Below are positions 51,113-60,748 of a stretch of 64,000 nucleotides of DNA, piece by piece. The notes under the pieces are model-generated. The model ran no database searches. It saw only the letters and a list, made by a program, of their open reading frames with translations, and was not told the origin of the DNA. How positions within the stretch are numbered: the first letter of the stretch is position 1; every line of letters starts with the position of its first letter. The stretch comes from Bacillota bacterium (GTDB lineage: Bacteria > Bacillota > Clostridia > Oscillospirales > Oscillospiraceae), in the NCBI GenBank assembly GCA_021770445.1, contig JAETQY010000004.1, positions 1 to 64,000 of the forward strand. The letters are read 5' to 3'. Made by a program: the position numbers and the translations under genes.

Positions 51113-51606
51113 TTCGCCACCTCCTCAATCGCCACCACAGGCCCGGCACCCATGTAGCCCAGCCCCCGCAGATAGGCGGTGCTGCCCACCCGCAGCTCGT
51201 AGCCGCCGTCCAGGACAATGGCGCTGTCAGTGATCTGACAGGGGGACTCCAGAGTGAGCAGGATATCCTCAAACTGGTCCGTCTCCGCCCACACCTTCCG
51301 GAGGTTCTCCTCGTCCATCACCCGCCGGCGGCAGGGGACTGCCTCCACGGCCGCCACCTTGCCCACCACATAGTTCTTGATGTTGTCGGCCACCTGGTCC
51401 CCCTCCCGGATCAGCTCGCTGGTGCCGGGGATGCACTTTTGCAGCCGGACGGTATACCGGACGCTGGAGGTGGCCGCGGGGACGGCCTCCTCGGGCAACC
51501 GGGGCTTCATGGCGTTCCACAGCAGGAAGGCCCCCACAGCCAGGGCCAGCACCAGAACGATACCGTCAAAGAGGTTCAGGCGCAGGCGGAATTTCTTCTG
51601 TTCCAT
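51109..51606 (-). CDS. DUF4330-like membrane-anchored protein (165 aa)
   Basis: One TM (about 14-32) follows a basic N-terminus (MEQKKFRLRLNLFDGIVLVL). The outer domain parallels the downstream neighbour (VRYTVRLQKCIPGTSELIRE; GDQVADN where the other has GDKVYDA). The two genes look like an ancient tandem duplication. Function unknown; the setting suggests envelope polymer assembly or export. Confidence 0.65.
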   Translation of the reverse strand: MEQKKFRLRLNLFDGIVLVLALAVGAFLLWNAMKPRLPEEAVPAATSSVRYTVRLQKCIPGTSELIREGDQVADNIKNYVVGKVAAVEAVPCRRRVMDEENLRKVWAETDQFEDILLTLESPCQITDSAIVLDGGYELRVGSTAYLRGLGYMGAGPVVAIEEVAK

Positions 51607-52728
51607 TTATTCGGCTCCTTTCAGAATATCCAGGTAGATGTTCTCTGTATTTTGGGCGAAGGCCTCGCCGGTAAAGCTGCTCTCATAGAGCTCCCTCGCC
51701 CTTTGGCCCATGGACTCCCGCTCCTCAGGGCAATCCATCAGCCGCTCCATGGCCTCCGCCAGGGCGGCGGCGTTCCGGCTGGGGAAAATCAGGCCAGTCT
51801 CGCTGTCCTTTACCACCCAGGGGTTACCGCCGTAGTCGCTGGCAATGGAGGGCAGCCCCAGGCTCATCCCCTCCAGCAGGGCCATAGAGGTGGCCTCAGT
51901 GCCGTAGGAGCAGTTGAGCTGCACATCCAGGATGTTCAGCAGGGCGGCCACGTCGGACCGGAAGCCCAGCAGGCGGAGCCTGTCCTCCACGCCGGCCTCC
52001 CGGACGGCCAGGGCCAGCTCCTCCTCAAAGGGGCCGGTACCGGCCACCAGGACGGTGAAATCCTCCCGTCCCCGCTCTTTCAGCAGGCGGACTGCTTCCA
52101 CCAGGTACAGGTGGCCCTTGTAGTCCTCCAGCCGGGCCAGGATGCCGAAAACCGCCGCCCCCGGCGGAAGGGACAGCGCCTCCCGCAGGGCGGAGCGCTC
52201 CTCCTCCGAGGTCCGGGGCACAGGGGCGGTGCCGTTCATCACCACCGTGATCTTCTTCGGCGACACGCCCCCCTGGACCAGGTTGTCCCGGGCGGCGGGG
52301 CTCACTGCGATGATTCGGTCGGCGTACCGCTCGTTGATTAGCTTGTTGATCCATCGGCCGGGGGGATACCGCAGCTTGGCGGGGACGGGAAAGGCGGAGT
52401 GCCGGCTGTACACCACCGGGATGCGGCAGCCCCTGGCCGCCACCCGCCCGGACAGACAGCCGTGGGTGTGGACCAGGTCGGGCTTCACCTCCCGGAACAG
52501 CTCCTTCAGCACCCCCACGTCCCCCCGGTCCCAGGACCGGTCGGCGATGCCGTCCACCTCATAGACCTGGGCTCCGGCCTCCTCCAGAGGGGCCTTGAGC
52601 AGGCTCCCCCGGGGTAGGGCGGCCAGCAGTTCAAAGCGGCTGCGGTCGGCGTAGCGCAGGTAGTTCAGCAGCACCCGGCCCGCCCCGCCGATGTTGGTGT
52701 CGCTGATGACGTTCATCACCCGGATCAT
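51607..52728 (-). CDS. GT4 family glycosyltransferase (373 aa)
   Basis: ATG 52728 overlaps the previous stop (ATGA). The GT-B features are DTNIGGAGRVLLNYLRYADR at the N-terminus and GTGPFEEELALAVREAGVED plus the nucleotide-sugar EGMSLGLPSIASDYGGNP (E-x7-E-type) motif at the C-terminus. It probably adds sugars to the same polymer as the downstream GT-CsaB protein. Confidence 0.88.
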   Translation of the reverse strand: MIRVMNVISDTNIGGAGRVLLNYLRYADRSRFELLAALPRGSLLKAPLEEAGAQVYEVDGIADRSWDRGDVGVLKELFREVKPDLVHTHGCLSGRVAARGCRIPVVYSRHSAFPVPAKLRYPPGRWINKLINERYADRIIAVSPAARDNLVQGGVSPKKITVVMNGTAPVPRTSEEERSALREALSLPPGAAVFGILARLEDYKGHLYLVEAVRLLKERGREDFTVLVAGTGPFEEELALAVREAGVEDRLRLLGFRSDVAALLNILDVQLNCSYGTEATSMALLEGMSLGLPSIASDYGGNPWVVKDSETGLIFPSRNAAALAEAMERLMDCPEERESMGQRARELYESSFTGEAFAQNTENIYLDILKGAE

Positions 52729-54176
52729 AGGGCCAGCAGCCTCCCCTCCGGCAGCTCCTTTCGCTTGGCACACAGCGCCCCCAGAGCCAGATAGACCCAG
52801 AACAGGAAGAGTACCCGATAGTTGTAGAAGGAGTAATCCGTCATGGCCTGGACCAGAAAGCCCGCCGTTCCCCCGATGAAGGCCACCTGATACAGCCGGT
52901 TGGTCCAGTCCTTCTCCCGGCTGAGGCTGACGCACATCATGCGGAAGTAGACGAAGAGCAGGATCAGGAAAACGGCCAGGGCCGCCACCCCCGCGTCGCA
53001 GGTGATCTGGAGGAACAGATTGTGGGAGTGGGGGGCGTCAATTCCGTTGTAGCTGTAGGCGGGATAGACCGTATTGAAGGCCTCCGCCCCCGGGCCGATG
53101 CCGCACAGCCAGTAGTCCTTCAGCATGGCCAGAGTGCCCATCCAGATGTGGACCCGGTAGGCGGTGGAGGCGTCGGCCAGGTTGCCGATGCTGGCAAAGC
53201 GGTCGATGACGGTCTTGGGCAGGGTAAACCACATCAGCGCCAGAGCGGGCGGGATCAGCAGCATCAGCCGGGGATTGAGCAGGATGAAGAACACCGCCCC
53301 GGCGAACAGCAGGCCCAGCCAGGCCCCCCGGGAGAAGGTGAGAATCATGCACAGGCACATGAGGGCGCAGCAGACCAGGTAGAGGGTCCGGCCGGTCCAG
53401 CTCTTGGCGGACAGCAGCTTGGCTCCGCCGATGGGGATGGCCAGGATCAGGTACTGGCCCAGCATGTTGGGGTTGTCCAGGGTGGAGGCCACCCGGAACT
53501 CAATGCCGGAAAACATGTCGCTGTCCACCCAGGCGGCCGACTGGTAGCCAAAGCGGAAGATATACTGCAAAATGCCCCAGGCCGACACCGCCGCCGCCGC
53601 CAGCACCATAGCGGTGAGCAGGGCGTCCAGCTGGGTACGGCTGTCCACCGCGTTCATCAGCACCACGGAGAAGAGGATAAAGGCCACCGTGAGCAGGCCG
53701 GGCCTCAGGCTGGTACGCAGGTTGACGGAAAACACCGTCCCCGCCATATAGACGGCGGCATACAGGATGATATACCGGTTGACGGGGGTCCATACCAGCT
53801 TCCGCTCCCGGCTGCGCACCAGGGCCAGCAGCAGGGCGCAGTAGCTCACTGCCGTCATCCCCAGCACCGCCATGGTGGGCATCACGGGAGAGAGCATGAC
53901 GGGCATCAGACACCAGAACCAGGTGTTGGTGAACACGCTGCCCTTGAACAGCCGCTCCAGGTGCAGGGCCTCATACAGCCAACACAGCGCCCTCCGGACC
54001 CAGGACCACAGCTTGTAAAAGACGCTCCCCTCCGACAGCTCCGGGCCCCACCCCGCCGGGTGGAGAAACCACCGGATTATGCCGCTTCTCTGCCACTGCT
54101 CCCCGAACCAGCCACACAGGGCCATCAGCCAGCGCCAGAGGAAGCTGGCGTTTAAAATGTTTTTTGCTCGTTCCAT
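52725..54176 (-). CDS. O-antigen ligase/polymerase-like membrane protein (483 aa)
   Basis: About ten hydrophobic segments and a large outer loop carrying the Wzy_C/WaaL-type motif (GIGPGAEAFNTVYPAYSYNG, then APHSHNLFLQI) identify an O-antigen ligase-family protein. In Gram-positives such proteins polymerise or transfer glycans to the wall. It lies four bases downstream of murJ. Confidence 0.85.
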   Translation of the reverse strand: MERAKNILNASFLWRWLMALCGWFGEQWQRSGIIRWFLHPAGWGPELSEGSVFYKLWSWVRRALCWLYEALHLERLFKGSVFTNTWFWCLMPVMLSPVMPTMAVLGMTAVSYCALLLALVRSRERKLVWTPVNRYIILYAAVYMAGTVFSVNLRTSLRPGLLTVAFILFSVVLMNAVDSRTQLDALLTAMVLAAAAVSAWGILQYIFRFGYQSAAWVDSDMFSGIEFRVASTLDNPNMLGQYLILAIPIGGAKLLSAKSWTGRTLYLVCCALMCLCMILTFSRGAWLGLLFAGAVFFILLNPRLMLLIPPALALMWFTLPKTVIDRFASIGNLADASTAYRVHIWMGTLAMLKDYWLCGIGPGAEAFNTVYPAYSYNGIDAPHSHNLFLQITCDAGVAALAVFLILLFVYFRMMCVSLSREKDWTNRLYQVAFIGGTAGFLVQAMTDYSFYNYRVLFLFWVYLALGALCAKRKELPEGRLLAL

Positions 54177-54179
54177 GGC

Positions 54180-55751
54180 TCAACCTCGCTTCAACGTCTT
54201 TTTCACCAGGGACATACACAGTCCCGTCTCCTCCACCCGCAGCGCCAGGGTCAGCAGGAAGTAGAGGACCACGCCGGCCAGGGCGCACAGCCCCAGGCAT
54301 AGCACTTCCCCCGCCTTTCCCCCGGGGAGCAGGGGGGCCAGGGCCCTCGAAAGGCCCCAGGCGCACACCCCCATGACGGCGGCGGCCAGGGCCATCTTGG
54401 CCAGGTCGGCCAGAACGGGGCCGGGCAGCACCTTCTCCTCCCGGCGCTGGAGGGGCAGGAGCAGGAGCAGGGCGTACACCGTGGCCGAAGCGGCCGAGGC
54501 CAGGGCCAGCCCCGCCACCGACAGCTTGTCCACCAGCAGACAGCACAGCGTAATATTGGACAGGATGGCCGCCCCCCCTGCCAGCAGGGGCGTCTTTCCC
54601 TCCTGCCGGGCAAAATAGACCCGGCTGAGGATATTCTGGAGGGCGTAGCCCGCCATGCCCAGAGACATCCAGCCCAGGGCGGAGGCAGTGATGTCTACGG
54701 CGAAGGCGTCAAACTCTCCGCCGCCGTAGATCAGGGAGATCAAAGGCCGGGCCACCGCCGCCAGCCCCGCCGACATGGGCAGGACGAAGAACAGGGTCAG
54801 CCGCAGAGTCTGCCGGACGGTCTCCTGAAAGTCCCCCTCCCGGCCGCCGGCGGTGAGCCGGGACAGCTTGGGGAAGATCACATTGGTCACCGACAGGACA
54901 AACACTCCCGCGATCACCAGGTAGAGGTTGGAGGCGTACTCCAAAGCGGACACCCCCGCCCCGCCGTACAGCCGGGAGCCGAACCGGGAGTTGATGGCCA
55001 GGGTGATGGGCTGCACCCAGGTGGACACCATCACCGGGCCCATGAGGAGCAGCACCTTTTTCATCCCCTCTGACCGGAAGTCCAGGCCGGGCCGCAGGGG
55101 ACTGTTCAATTTACGCAGGGGAGGCAGCAGGATGGCCCCCTGCAAAAACCAGCCCAGCAGGTAGGCCCCCGCCAGGCCGTAGATGCCCAGCTTGCTGTCT
55201 AGGGTGAAGAAATAGGCGATGATCACCAGGTTGGACACCGCCGACATGAGGGCGGGGGCGGTAAAGTGGTCTTGGGCCTGGAGCACCCCCACCAAAGAGA
55301 AGGCCGCCCCGGAGAAGAGCACCGTGGGGAACATCACCCGGGTCAGTGAGACGGCCAGAGCCGTGGTCTGGGGGTCAGAGTAGTCGGCAAAGAGGGCCAC
55401 AAAGGGCCCGGGAAAGGCCATACCCGCCAGGGTAATGCCCCCAGTGAACAGGACGATCACCGTGAGGAAGCTGCCCGCAAAGCGCAGGGCCTCCTGCTTT
55501 CCCTTTTTCTCCAGGTATTCGCTGAACACCGGGATAAAGCAGGCGGCGATGGCGGAGGCGAACACCGCGTCGAAGAACACCCGGGGAATCCGGCTGGCCG
55601 TGAAAAAGGCGTTGGCCGCCGGGCCCGTGCTGTAGTGGACGGCCAGCAGCCTGTCCCGGTAGAGGCCCAGCACCTTGCCGATGAGGGTGACCGCCATCAC
55701 AAGGCTGACGGTCCTGGCCGCGCTGTCGTGCCGCTCCTCCAGAGCGCCCAC
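54180..55751 (-). CDS. murJ: Lipid II flippase MurJ / MviN family
   Basis: The 523-aa protein has about 14 TM segments and MurJ motifs (GLYRDRLLAVHYSTGPAANA; ASRIPRVFFDAVFASAIAAC). The GTG at 55751 touches the aaggagg, so the true start may be a few codons further in; the frame itself is clear. It may flip lipid II or, given the operon, a wall-polymer lipid intermediate. It leads the envelope operon. Confidence 0.88.
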   Translation of the reverse strand: MGALEERHDSAARTVSLVMAVTLIGKVLGLYRDRLLAVHYSTGPAANAFFTASRIPRVFFDAVFASAIAACFIPVFSEYLEKKGKQEALRFAGSFLTVIVLFTGGITLAGMAFPGPFVALFADYSDPQTTALAVSLTRVMFPTVLFSGAAFSLVGVLQAQDHFTAPALMSAVSNLVIIAYFFTLDSKLGIYGLAGAYLLGWFLQGAILLPPLRKLNSPLRPGLDFRSEGMKKVLLLMGPVMVSTWVQPITLAINSRFGSRLYGGAGVSALEYASNLYLVIAGVFVLSVTNVIFPKLSRLTAGGREGDFQETVRQTLRLTLFFVLPMSAGLAAVARPLISLIYGGGEFDAFAVDITASALGWMSLGMAGYALQNILSRVYFARQEGKTPLLAGGAAILSNITLCCLLVDKLSVAGLALASAASATVYALLLLLPLQRREEKVLPGPVLADLAKMALAAAVMGVCAWGLSRALAPLLPGGKAGEVLCLGLCALAGVVLYFLLTLALRVEETGLCMSLVKKTLKRG

Positions 55752-55774
55752 CTCCTTTTAGACATAATCGGTCT

Positions 55775-55803
55775 ATTGTACACCCTATGGCTGGTTTTTT
55801 CAA
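55775..55803 (-). promoter_or_regulatory. Promoter of the murJ envelope operon
   Basis: On the minus strand TTGAAA (plus 55798-55803) and TACAAT (plus 55775-55780) are 17 bp apart, about 25 bp upstream of the murJ start. Confidence 0.7.
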
Positions 55804-55863
55804 CCAGAGAATCCTTAATGTTTTGTGAACTTCTTTCCCCCGCCCTTTTTCCCGTTTTTTCCA

Positions 55864-55892
55864 TTGAAAGAGACGGGCCCCTCTGGTATAAT
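55864..55892 (+). promoter_or_regulatory. Promoter of the SLH glycosidase gene
   Basis: TTGAAA (55864-55869) and perfect TATAAT (55887-55892) are 17 bp apart. It is divergent from the murJ promoter, about 60 bp away. Confidence 0.78.
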
Positions 55893-55936
55893 ATGAGAGA
55901 TCATCATCCGGAACATACCCAAAAAAGGAGCTTACC

Positions 55937-58750
55937 ATGAGACATACCACATCCCTCCCCCGCAGGGCGGCGGCCGCGCTGCTGGCCTTTGTTCTGCTCC
56001 TGCCCTCCGCCTACGCCGCTGCGGGGGAGCAAAAATTGCAGACCACCGCCCAGCTTGCCGACGGTCTGACCTACCGCAATACCGTCACCGTCAACGGCGG
56101 AAGCCGGGTGGAGAGCTTTGCCCTAGAGCTGGAGCCGGACAGCGACGCCCAGCCCATCCTGGCCCAGGCCAGCGGAACGATCTACGGCGGCGCCAGCATC
56201 AACTACACCATCTCCCAGGCCCAGGCCCAGGGCTATCACGTGTTGGGCGCCATCAACACGGATTTCTTCTCCATGTCCACCGGCGTGCCCATCGGCCTGG
56301 TGGTGGAGGACGGGATCTACAAGTCCAGCAACGACGGCGAAAACGCCCTGATTATCACCGACGGCTGGGCCGATATCCTGGACAAGCCCCAGGTGTCCCT
56401 GTCCCTCTACAACTACAGCACCGGCCTGACTGTCACCCCCAACCAATTCAACAAGGCCAGGACCGCAACAGGCGGCCTCTATCTGCTCAACGAGCATTTC
56501 TCCACCGTCTCCACCCGGAGCAAGGGCTCCGGCTGGTACGTGCGCATGAAGGCGGCGGCCGACCCCGCCACGGGGCGGGCCCCCGGCCTCACCGTCAACT
56601 CCACCCTCACCCTGGAGGTCACCGAGCTGATCCTGTCTGACCAGCCCATCTCCATCGGCCCGGACGAGTACATCCTCACCGCCGACGCCGGCGACGGCCT
56701 GGGCGAGGTGTTCAACAGCTTCCACGAGAAAGACCAGATCATCCTGACCACCTACTGCCAGGACGCCCGCCTGTCTGAGGCCCAGTGGGCCTGCGGCGTG
56801 GGGGACATCATGGTGCGGGACGGCTCCATCACCGACAGCTCCAACTGGGTCTACCGGTCCGACGGCCGGCAGCCCCGCTCCGCCATGGGGATCAAGAACG
56901 ACGGGACCATGGTCTTTTACGCCGTGGACGGCCGGCAGTCGTCCCACTCGGTGGGCCTGTCCCAGTACAACCTGGCCGAGGAGCTGCTCCGCCAGGGCTG
57001 CACTACGGTGGTCAACCTGGACGGCGGCGGCTCCACCGCCCTGTCCGCCTGGGTGCCGGGGCAGTCGGGCCCCAACCTGCTGAACAAGCCCTCCGACGGC
57101 CGGGCCAGGTCCTGCGCCTCCTACCTGCTGCTGGTCACTGACCGGCGGGGCGACGGCCGGGCCGACCGGCTGGCCTCCTCTGACAACGGACAGGTGGTGC
57201 TGGCCGGCTCCTCCCTCTCCCTGGCCCAGCCCAAGGCCATCGACCAGGGACTAAATCTGGTGGATGCCAGTCTGTCCGCAACCGCCTACTTCTCTCAGAA
57301 CGGGCTGGGCACTGTCCAGGACGGGGTCTACACCGCCGGCTCCTTCCCGGGGACCGACACTGTCTCCGTCACCTCCGGCTCTTTGTCCGGCCAGTTCCAG
57401 CTCCATGTGGTGGACCAGCTCACCGATCTCCAGATCGGCCGGGCCGGGAGCTCCTCCGCTCTGACCTCCCTGTCCGTCAAGGGGGGCGATCAGGTCCAGT
57501 TCACCGTCTCGGGCAGCTACTGGGGCCGCACCGCCCTGCGGGACTTCGGCCCCGTGACCGTCACCCTCCAGGGTAATGTGGGTACGGTGGATAAAAACGG
57601 TCTGTTTACCGCCGCCCAGAACCCGGAGGAGGGCTCCATCACCTTCTCCGCCGGCGGGCTCAGCAAGACGATCCAAATTACCCGCTCCTACGTCCACGAG
57701 GACGTGGCCCCTGGCCACTGGGCCTACGACGCAGTGGAATATTGCTACGCCAAGGGCATCGTCCGAGGCGTCAGCTCCACCCGGTTCGGCGCGGGGAACT
57801 CCATGCGCCGGGGCGACTTTATCCTGATGCTCTATAACGCCGCAGGCAAGCCGGAGGTCAAGCAGGCCTGTACCTTTACCGACGTATCCCCCGACGACTA
57901 TTTCTACACCGCCCTGGCCTGGGCCCAGAGCCAGGGGCTGGCCTCCGGCACCGGCGGCGGCCAGTTCTCCCCCTGGAAGCACATCACTCGGGAGCAGGCC
58001 TTCTCCCTGCTGTACCGCTTCCTGCCCCTCATCGGCAAGAGCTGTCCTGACGCCCCTGTGTCCGTGCTGGACGCCTTCCCGGACAGGGACAAGGTGGCCG
58101 AGTACGCCCGGACGGCCACCGCCACCCTGGTGTCCCAGGGGCTGGTGTCGGGCAGCTCAGGGGCCATCGACCCCAAGAGCACCCTGACCCGGGCTCAGAT
58201 GGCCTCTCTGGTCTACCGGGTGCTGGAGCACACCCCCATCACCGATCCCTTCCCTGACACCCCTGATACACCTGACACACCCTCGGGCGACTATAAGCTG
58301 GCCCTGAGCCAGAGCCAGGTCACCCTGGCCTCCGGCGACAGCGTCACCCTCACCGCCTCCATCCTGCCTAATCCCGAAGGCGCCGCCGTCACCTGGACCA
58401 CCAGCGACCCCGGCGCCGCCACCGTCACCAACCGAGGAATGATCACCAACCTCTACCCCGGCACGGGCACCAGCACGGTCACGATCACCGCCGCCTGGAA
58501 CGGCCTGTCCTCCTCCTGCACCGTCACCTGCCAGAGCGCCTCCCGCACTGGCACCGTCACCGACGCGGAGCTAGGGCTGAACGTGCGCTCTGGACCGGGC
58601 ACCACCTACAGCCGGATGGGTGGCCTGCGCAACGGCGACCGGGTGGTGGTCCTGGGACAGGAGGCCGGCTGGTATCAGATCCTCTTCCGCAACGCCGACA
58701 ATCAGGCCGCCATCGGCTACGTCTCGGCGGACTACCTGACCCTGAATTGA
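55937..58750 (+). CDS. Secreted phosphodiester glycosidase with SLH, Big2 and SH3 domains (937 aa)
   Basis: A Sec signal peptide (about 1-27, cleavage near AYA) precedes a NAGPA-type phosphodiester glycosidase domain with VNLDGGGSTALS near residue 358. Two beta-sandwich regions (about 405-575) follow. Three SLH repeats come next (HEDVAPGHWAYDAVEYCYAK from about 586; FTDVSPDDYFYTALAWAQSQ; FPDRDKVAEYARTATATLVS). A PDTPDTPDTP linker, a Big2-like domain and a C-terminal SH3b domain (LGLNVRSGPGTTYSRMG) end it. SLH domains should anchor it to pyruvylated wall polymer made by the divergent csaB operon. Its substrate is probably a sugar phosphodiester in the wall. Confidence 0.88.
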   Translation: MRHTTSLPRRAAAALLAFVLLLPSAYAAAGEQKLQTTAQLADGLTYRNTVTVNGGSRVESFALELEPDSDAQPILAQASGTIYGGASINYTISQAQAQGYHVLGAINTDFFSMSTGVPIGLVVEDGIYKSSNDGENALIITDGWADILDKPQVSLSLYNYSTGLTVTPNQFNKARTATGGLYLLNEHFSTVSTRSKGSGWYVRMKAAADPATGRAPGLTVNSTLTLEVTELILSDQPISIGPDEYILTADAGDGLGEVFNSFHEKDQIILTTYCQDARLSEAQWACGVGDIMVRDGSITDSSNWVYRSDGRQPRSAMGIKNDGTMVFYAVDGRQSSHSVGLSQYNLAEELLRQGCTTVVNLDGGGSTALSAWVPGQSGPNLLNKPSDGRARSCASYLLLVTDRRGDGRADRLASSDNGQVVLAGSSLSLAQPKAIDQGLNLVDASLSATAYFSQNGLGTVQDGVYTAGSFPGTDTVSVTSGSLSGQFQLHVVDQLTDLQIGRAGSSSALTSLSVKGGDQVQFTVSGSYWGRTALRDFGPVTVTLQGNVGTVDKNGLFTAAQNPEEGSITFSAGGLSKTIQITRSYVHEDVAPGHWAYDAVEYCYAKGIVRGVSSTRFGAGNSMRRGDFILMLYNAAGKPEVKQACTFTDVSPDDYFYTALAWAQSQGLASGTGGGQFSPWKHITREQAFSLLYRFLPLIGKSCPDAPVSVLDAFPDRDKVAEYARTATATLVSQGLVSGSSGAIDPKSTLTRAQMASLVYRVLEHTPITDPFPDTPDTPDTPSGDYKLALSQSQVTLASGDSVTLTASILPNPEGAAVTWTTSDPGAATVTNRGMITNLYPGTGTSTVTITAAWNGLSSSCTVTCQSASRTGTVTDAELGLNVRSGPGTTYSRMGGLRNGDRVVVLGQEAGWYQILFRNADNQAAIGYVSADYLTLN

Positions 58751-58751
58751 T

Positions 58752-58790
58752 AAAAACCGCGTCCCCGGAAGCTCCGGGGACGCGGTTTTT
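58752..58790. terminator. Bidirectional terminator
   Basis: AAAAACCGCGTCCCCGGA pairs with TCCGGGGACGCGGTTTTT around AGC. It lies between the convergent glycosidase and dehydrogenase genes. Confidence 0.9.
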
Positions 58791-58798
58791 ATTATCAT

Positions 58799-59788
58799 TT
58801 ATAGTCCGTTCACTACAAAGCTGGGCCGCTGGCCCTCCAGCAGCAGCTTGACGGAGCTCCACATGTTCCGGTGGGCCCGGCGGAAGACGCCGCCGGTGAT
58901 GCCCCCCAGGTGGGGGGAGTAGACCGCCCGGTCCGCCACCTCGGAGGGCAGGTCCACTAGGGGGTGGTCCGCCGGGGTGGGCTCTGGATCTAAGGTGTCC
59001 ATGGCAATACCCCCCAGCCGGCCGTCGATGAGCGCCCGGCGGACCGCCAAATTGTCCACCAGCTGACCCCGGGCGGTGTTTACCAGGATAGCCCCCGGCT
59101 TGACATGGGACAAAAACGCCTCATTGACCATATGGGTGGTCTGCTCGTTGACGGCACAGTGGAGAGAGAGGATATCGCACTGCCCGGCCAGCTCCTCCAG
59201 GGGCAGGTAGGTAACCCCCAGCTCCGCCTCCACCTCAGGCGGGCGGCGGTGGGCGGTGTAGTAGTACAGCTTGCAGCCGAAGGGGCGCAGCAGCTTCGCG
59301 GCGGCGGTTCCAATGTCCCCCAGGCCAATCAGGCCTACAGTCTGCTCCCCCAGCTCCGGGGCGCTGGACACCATAAACCGCTCCTTAAACCTGATCTGCT
59401 CCCCCGCCAGGACGGCCTGGTGGCCGGTAACCCCGCATCGCAGGGCCATGAGCATGAGCATCACCGCGTGCTCCGCCACCGACGCAGCGTTGCACCCCTT
59501 GTTGTTGCACACAAAGACGCCCTTCTCCCGGGCGGCGTCCACATCGATGGCGTTGAAGGCCACCCCCTCGGAGTGGATCATTTTCAGATTGGGCAGCAGG
59601 TCCATCATCTCCCGGCCGATGGGGGTGATGGCGTCGGCGAAGATCACTTCCGCATCCGGGTTGTCCGCCGCCGCCTGGAGGGACGGGGCGGGAGCGCTAC
59701 AAAAGACCGGCTCCACAGGCAGGTCCCTGACAAATTCGGGGAGATACAGGTCATAGCGGGCCTTGGGCCCGAAAATCAGAATTTTCAT
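58799..59788 (-). CDS. D-isomer 2-hydroxyacid dehydrogenase (329 aa)
   Basis: ATG 59788 overlaps the prmA stop (ATGA). The NAD-binding GLIGLGDIGTAAAKLL, the catalytic-Arg region NTARGQLVDNLAVRR and the His-containing SPHLGGITG are present. The substrate (phosphoglycerate, hydroxy-acids or other) cannot be told from sequence. Confidence 0.88.
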   Translation of the reverse strand: MKILIFGPKARYDLYLPEFVRDLPVEPVFCSAPAPSLQAAADNPDAEVIFADAITPIGREMMDLLPNLKMIHSEGVAFNAIDVDAAREKGVFVCNNKGCNAASVAEHAVMLMLMALRCGVTGHQAVLAGEQIRFKERFMVSSAPELGEQTVGLIGLGDIGTAAAKLLRPFGCKLYYYTAHRRPPEVEAELGVTYLPLEELAGQCDILSLHCAVNEQTTHMVNEAFLSHVKPGAILVNTARGQLVDNLAVRRALIDGRLGGIAMDTLDPEPTPADHPLVDLPSEVADRAVYSPHLGGITGGVFRRAHRNMWSSVKLLLEGQRPSFVVNGL

Positions 59789-60726
59789 AACTTCGCCTCC
59801 AGGGCCACCCAGCCGTTTTTCTCCCGCTTTTGGGTGAGGGTGAGGCCCGCCCGCTTTAGGGCGCTCTCCACCTCGTGGGCCCGGGTGTCGATGATGCCGG
59901 AGCACAGGAACACCCCGTCCTCCTCCATCAGCCCAGGCACCTGGGGGGCCAGGGGGATGATGACATCGGCCACGATGTTGGCCAGCACCAGGTGGTATTG
60001 CTTCTGTGCCAGCTCAGCGGCCAGGGCGGCGTCGGAGAGCACGTTGCCCGCCCGGACGGTGTACCGGTCCTTTCCGATGCCGTTGAGGGCGGCGTTCTCG
60101 TAGGCCACGTCCACCGCCTTGGGGTCGATGTCCACGGCCACGGCGGACCCGGCCCCCAGGCACAGGGCGGCGATAGAGAGGATGCCGCTGCCGCAGCCCA
60201 GGTCCAGCACATCCCGGCCGGGAACGGTGTGCTCCTCCACCCCCTCCAGACAGAGCTGGGTGGAGGCGTGGGAGCCGGTGCCAAAGGTGAGGCCGGGGTT
60301 GAGGTAGAAGGGCACCCGCCCAACCGGGACGGGCTCCTCCCGCAGCCACTCCGGCACCACATAGAGCCGCTCTCCGATCTCCAGGGGCTTGTAGTACTTC
60401 TGCCAGCTGTAGGCCCAGTCGTTGTCGGTGAGGGGGGTGGCGGCGTACTCGCAGTCCAGCCCCCGGGTGTACTGCTCCAGCTGAGCATGTCCGTCCCCGT
60501 CGTCGGTGACATAGAACTTCACCCGGGTGACGCCCTTCATCCGGTCCAGCAGCTCCTGGTCCACATAGTCCCAGTACTGCCGGTTCTGCTCCAGAAAGCT
60601 GAGAAAGTCCTGTTCATCCTCAATGACAACGCTGTCCATCCCGGCGGCGGCCAGCTTGGCGCACACCTCATCCAATTTGTCCGGGGTTGTGTTGACCGCC
60701 ACCTCCAGCCATCTTATTTCATCCAT
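59785..60726 (-). CDS. prmA: Ribosomal protein L11 methyltransferase
   Basis: ATG 60726 has aaaagga upstream and gives 313 aa, a normal PrmA length. YLNPGLTFGTGSHASTQLCL and the SAM-binding VLDLGCGSGILSIAALCLGA are diagnostic, with LANIVADVI as the catalytic-face motif. It trimethylates L11. It sits between degV and the dehydrogenase in a minus-strand run. Confidence 0.92.
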   Translation of the reverse strand: MDEIRWLEVAVNTTPDKLDEVCAKLAAAGMDSVVIEDEQDFLSFLEQNRQYWDYVDQELLDRMKGVTRVKFYVTDDGDGHAQLEQYTRGLDCEYAATPLTDNDWAYSWQKYYKPLEIGERLYVVPEWLREEPVPVGRVPFYLNPGLTFGTGSHASTQLCLEGVEEHTVPGRDVLDLGCGSGILSIAALCLGAGSAVAVDIDPKAVDVAYENAALNGIGKDRYTVRAGNVLSDAALAAELAQKQYHLVLANIVADVIIPLAPQVPGLMEEDGVFLCSGIIDTRAHEVESALKRAGLTLTQKREKNGWVALEAKL

Positions 60727-60748
60727 ATAAAAATTTCCTTTTCCACTG

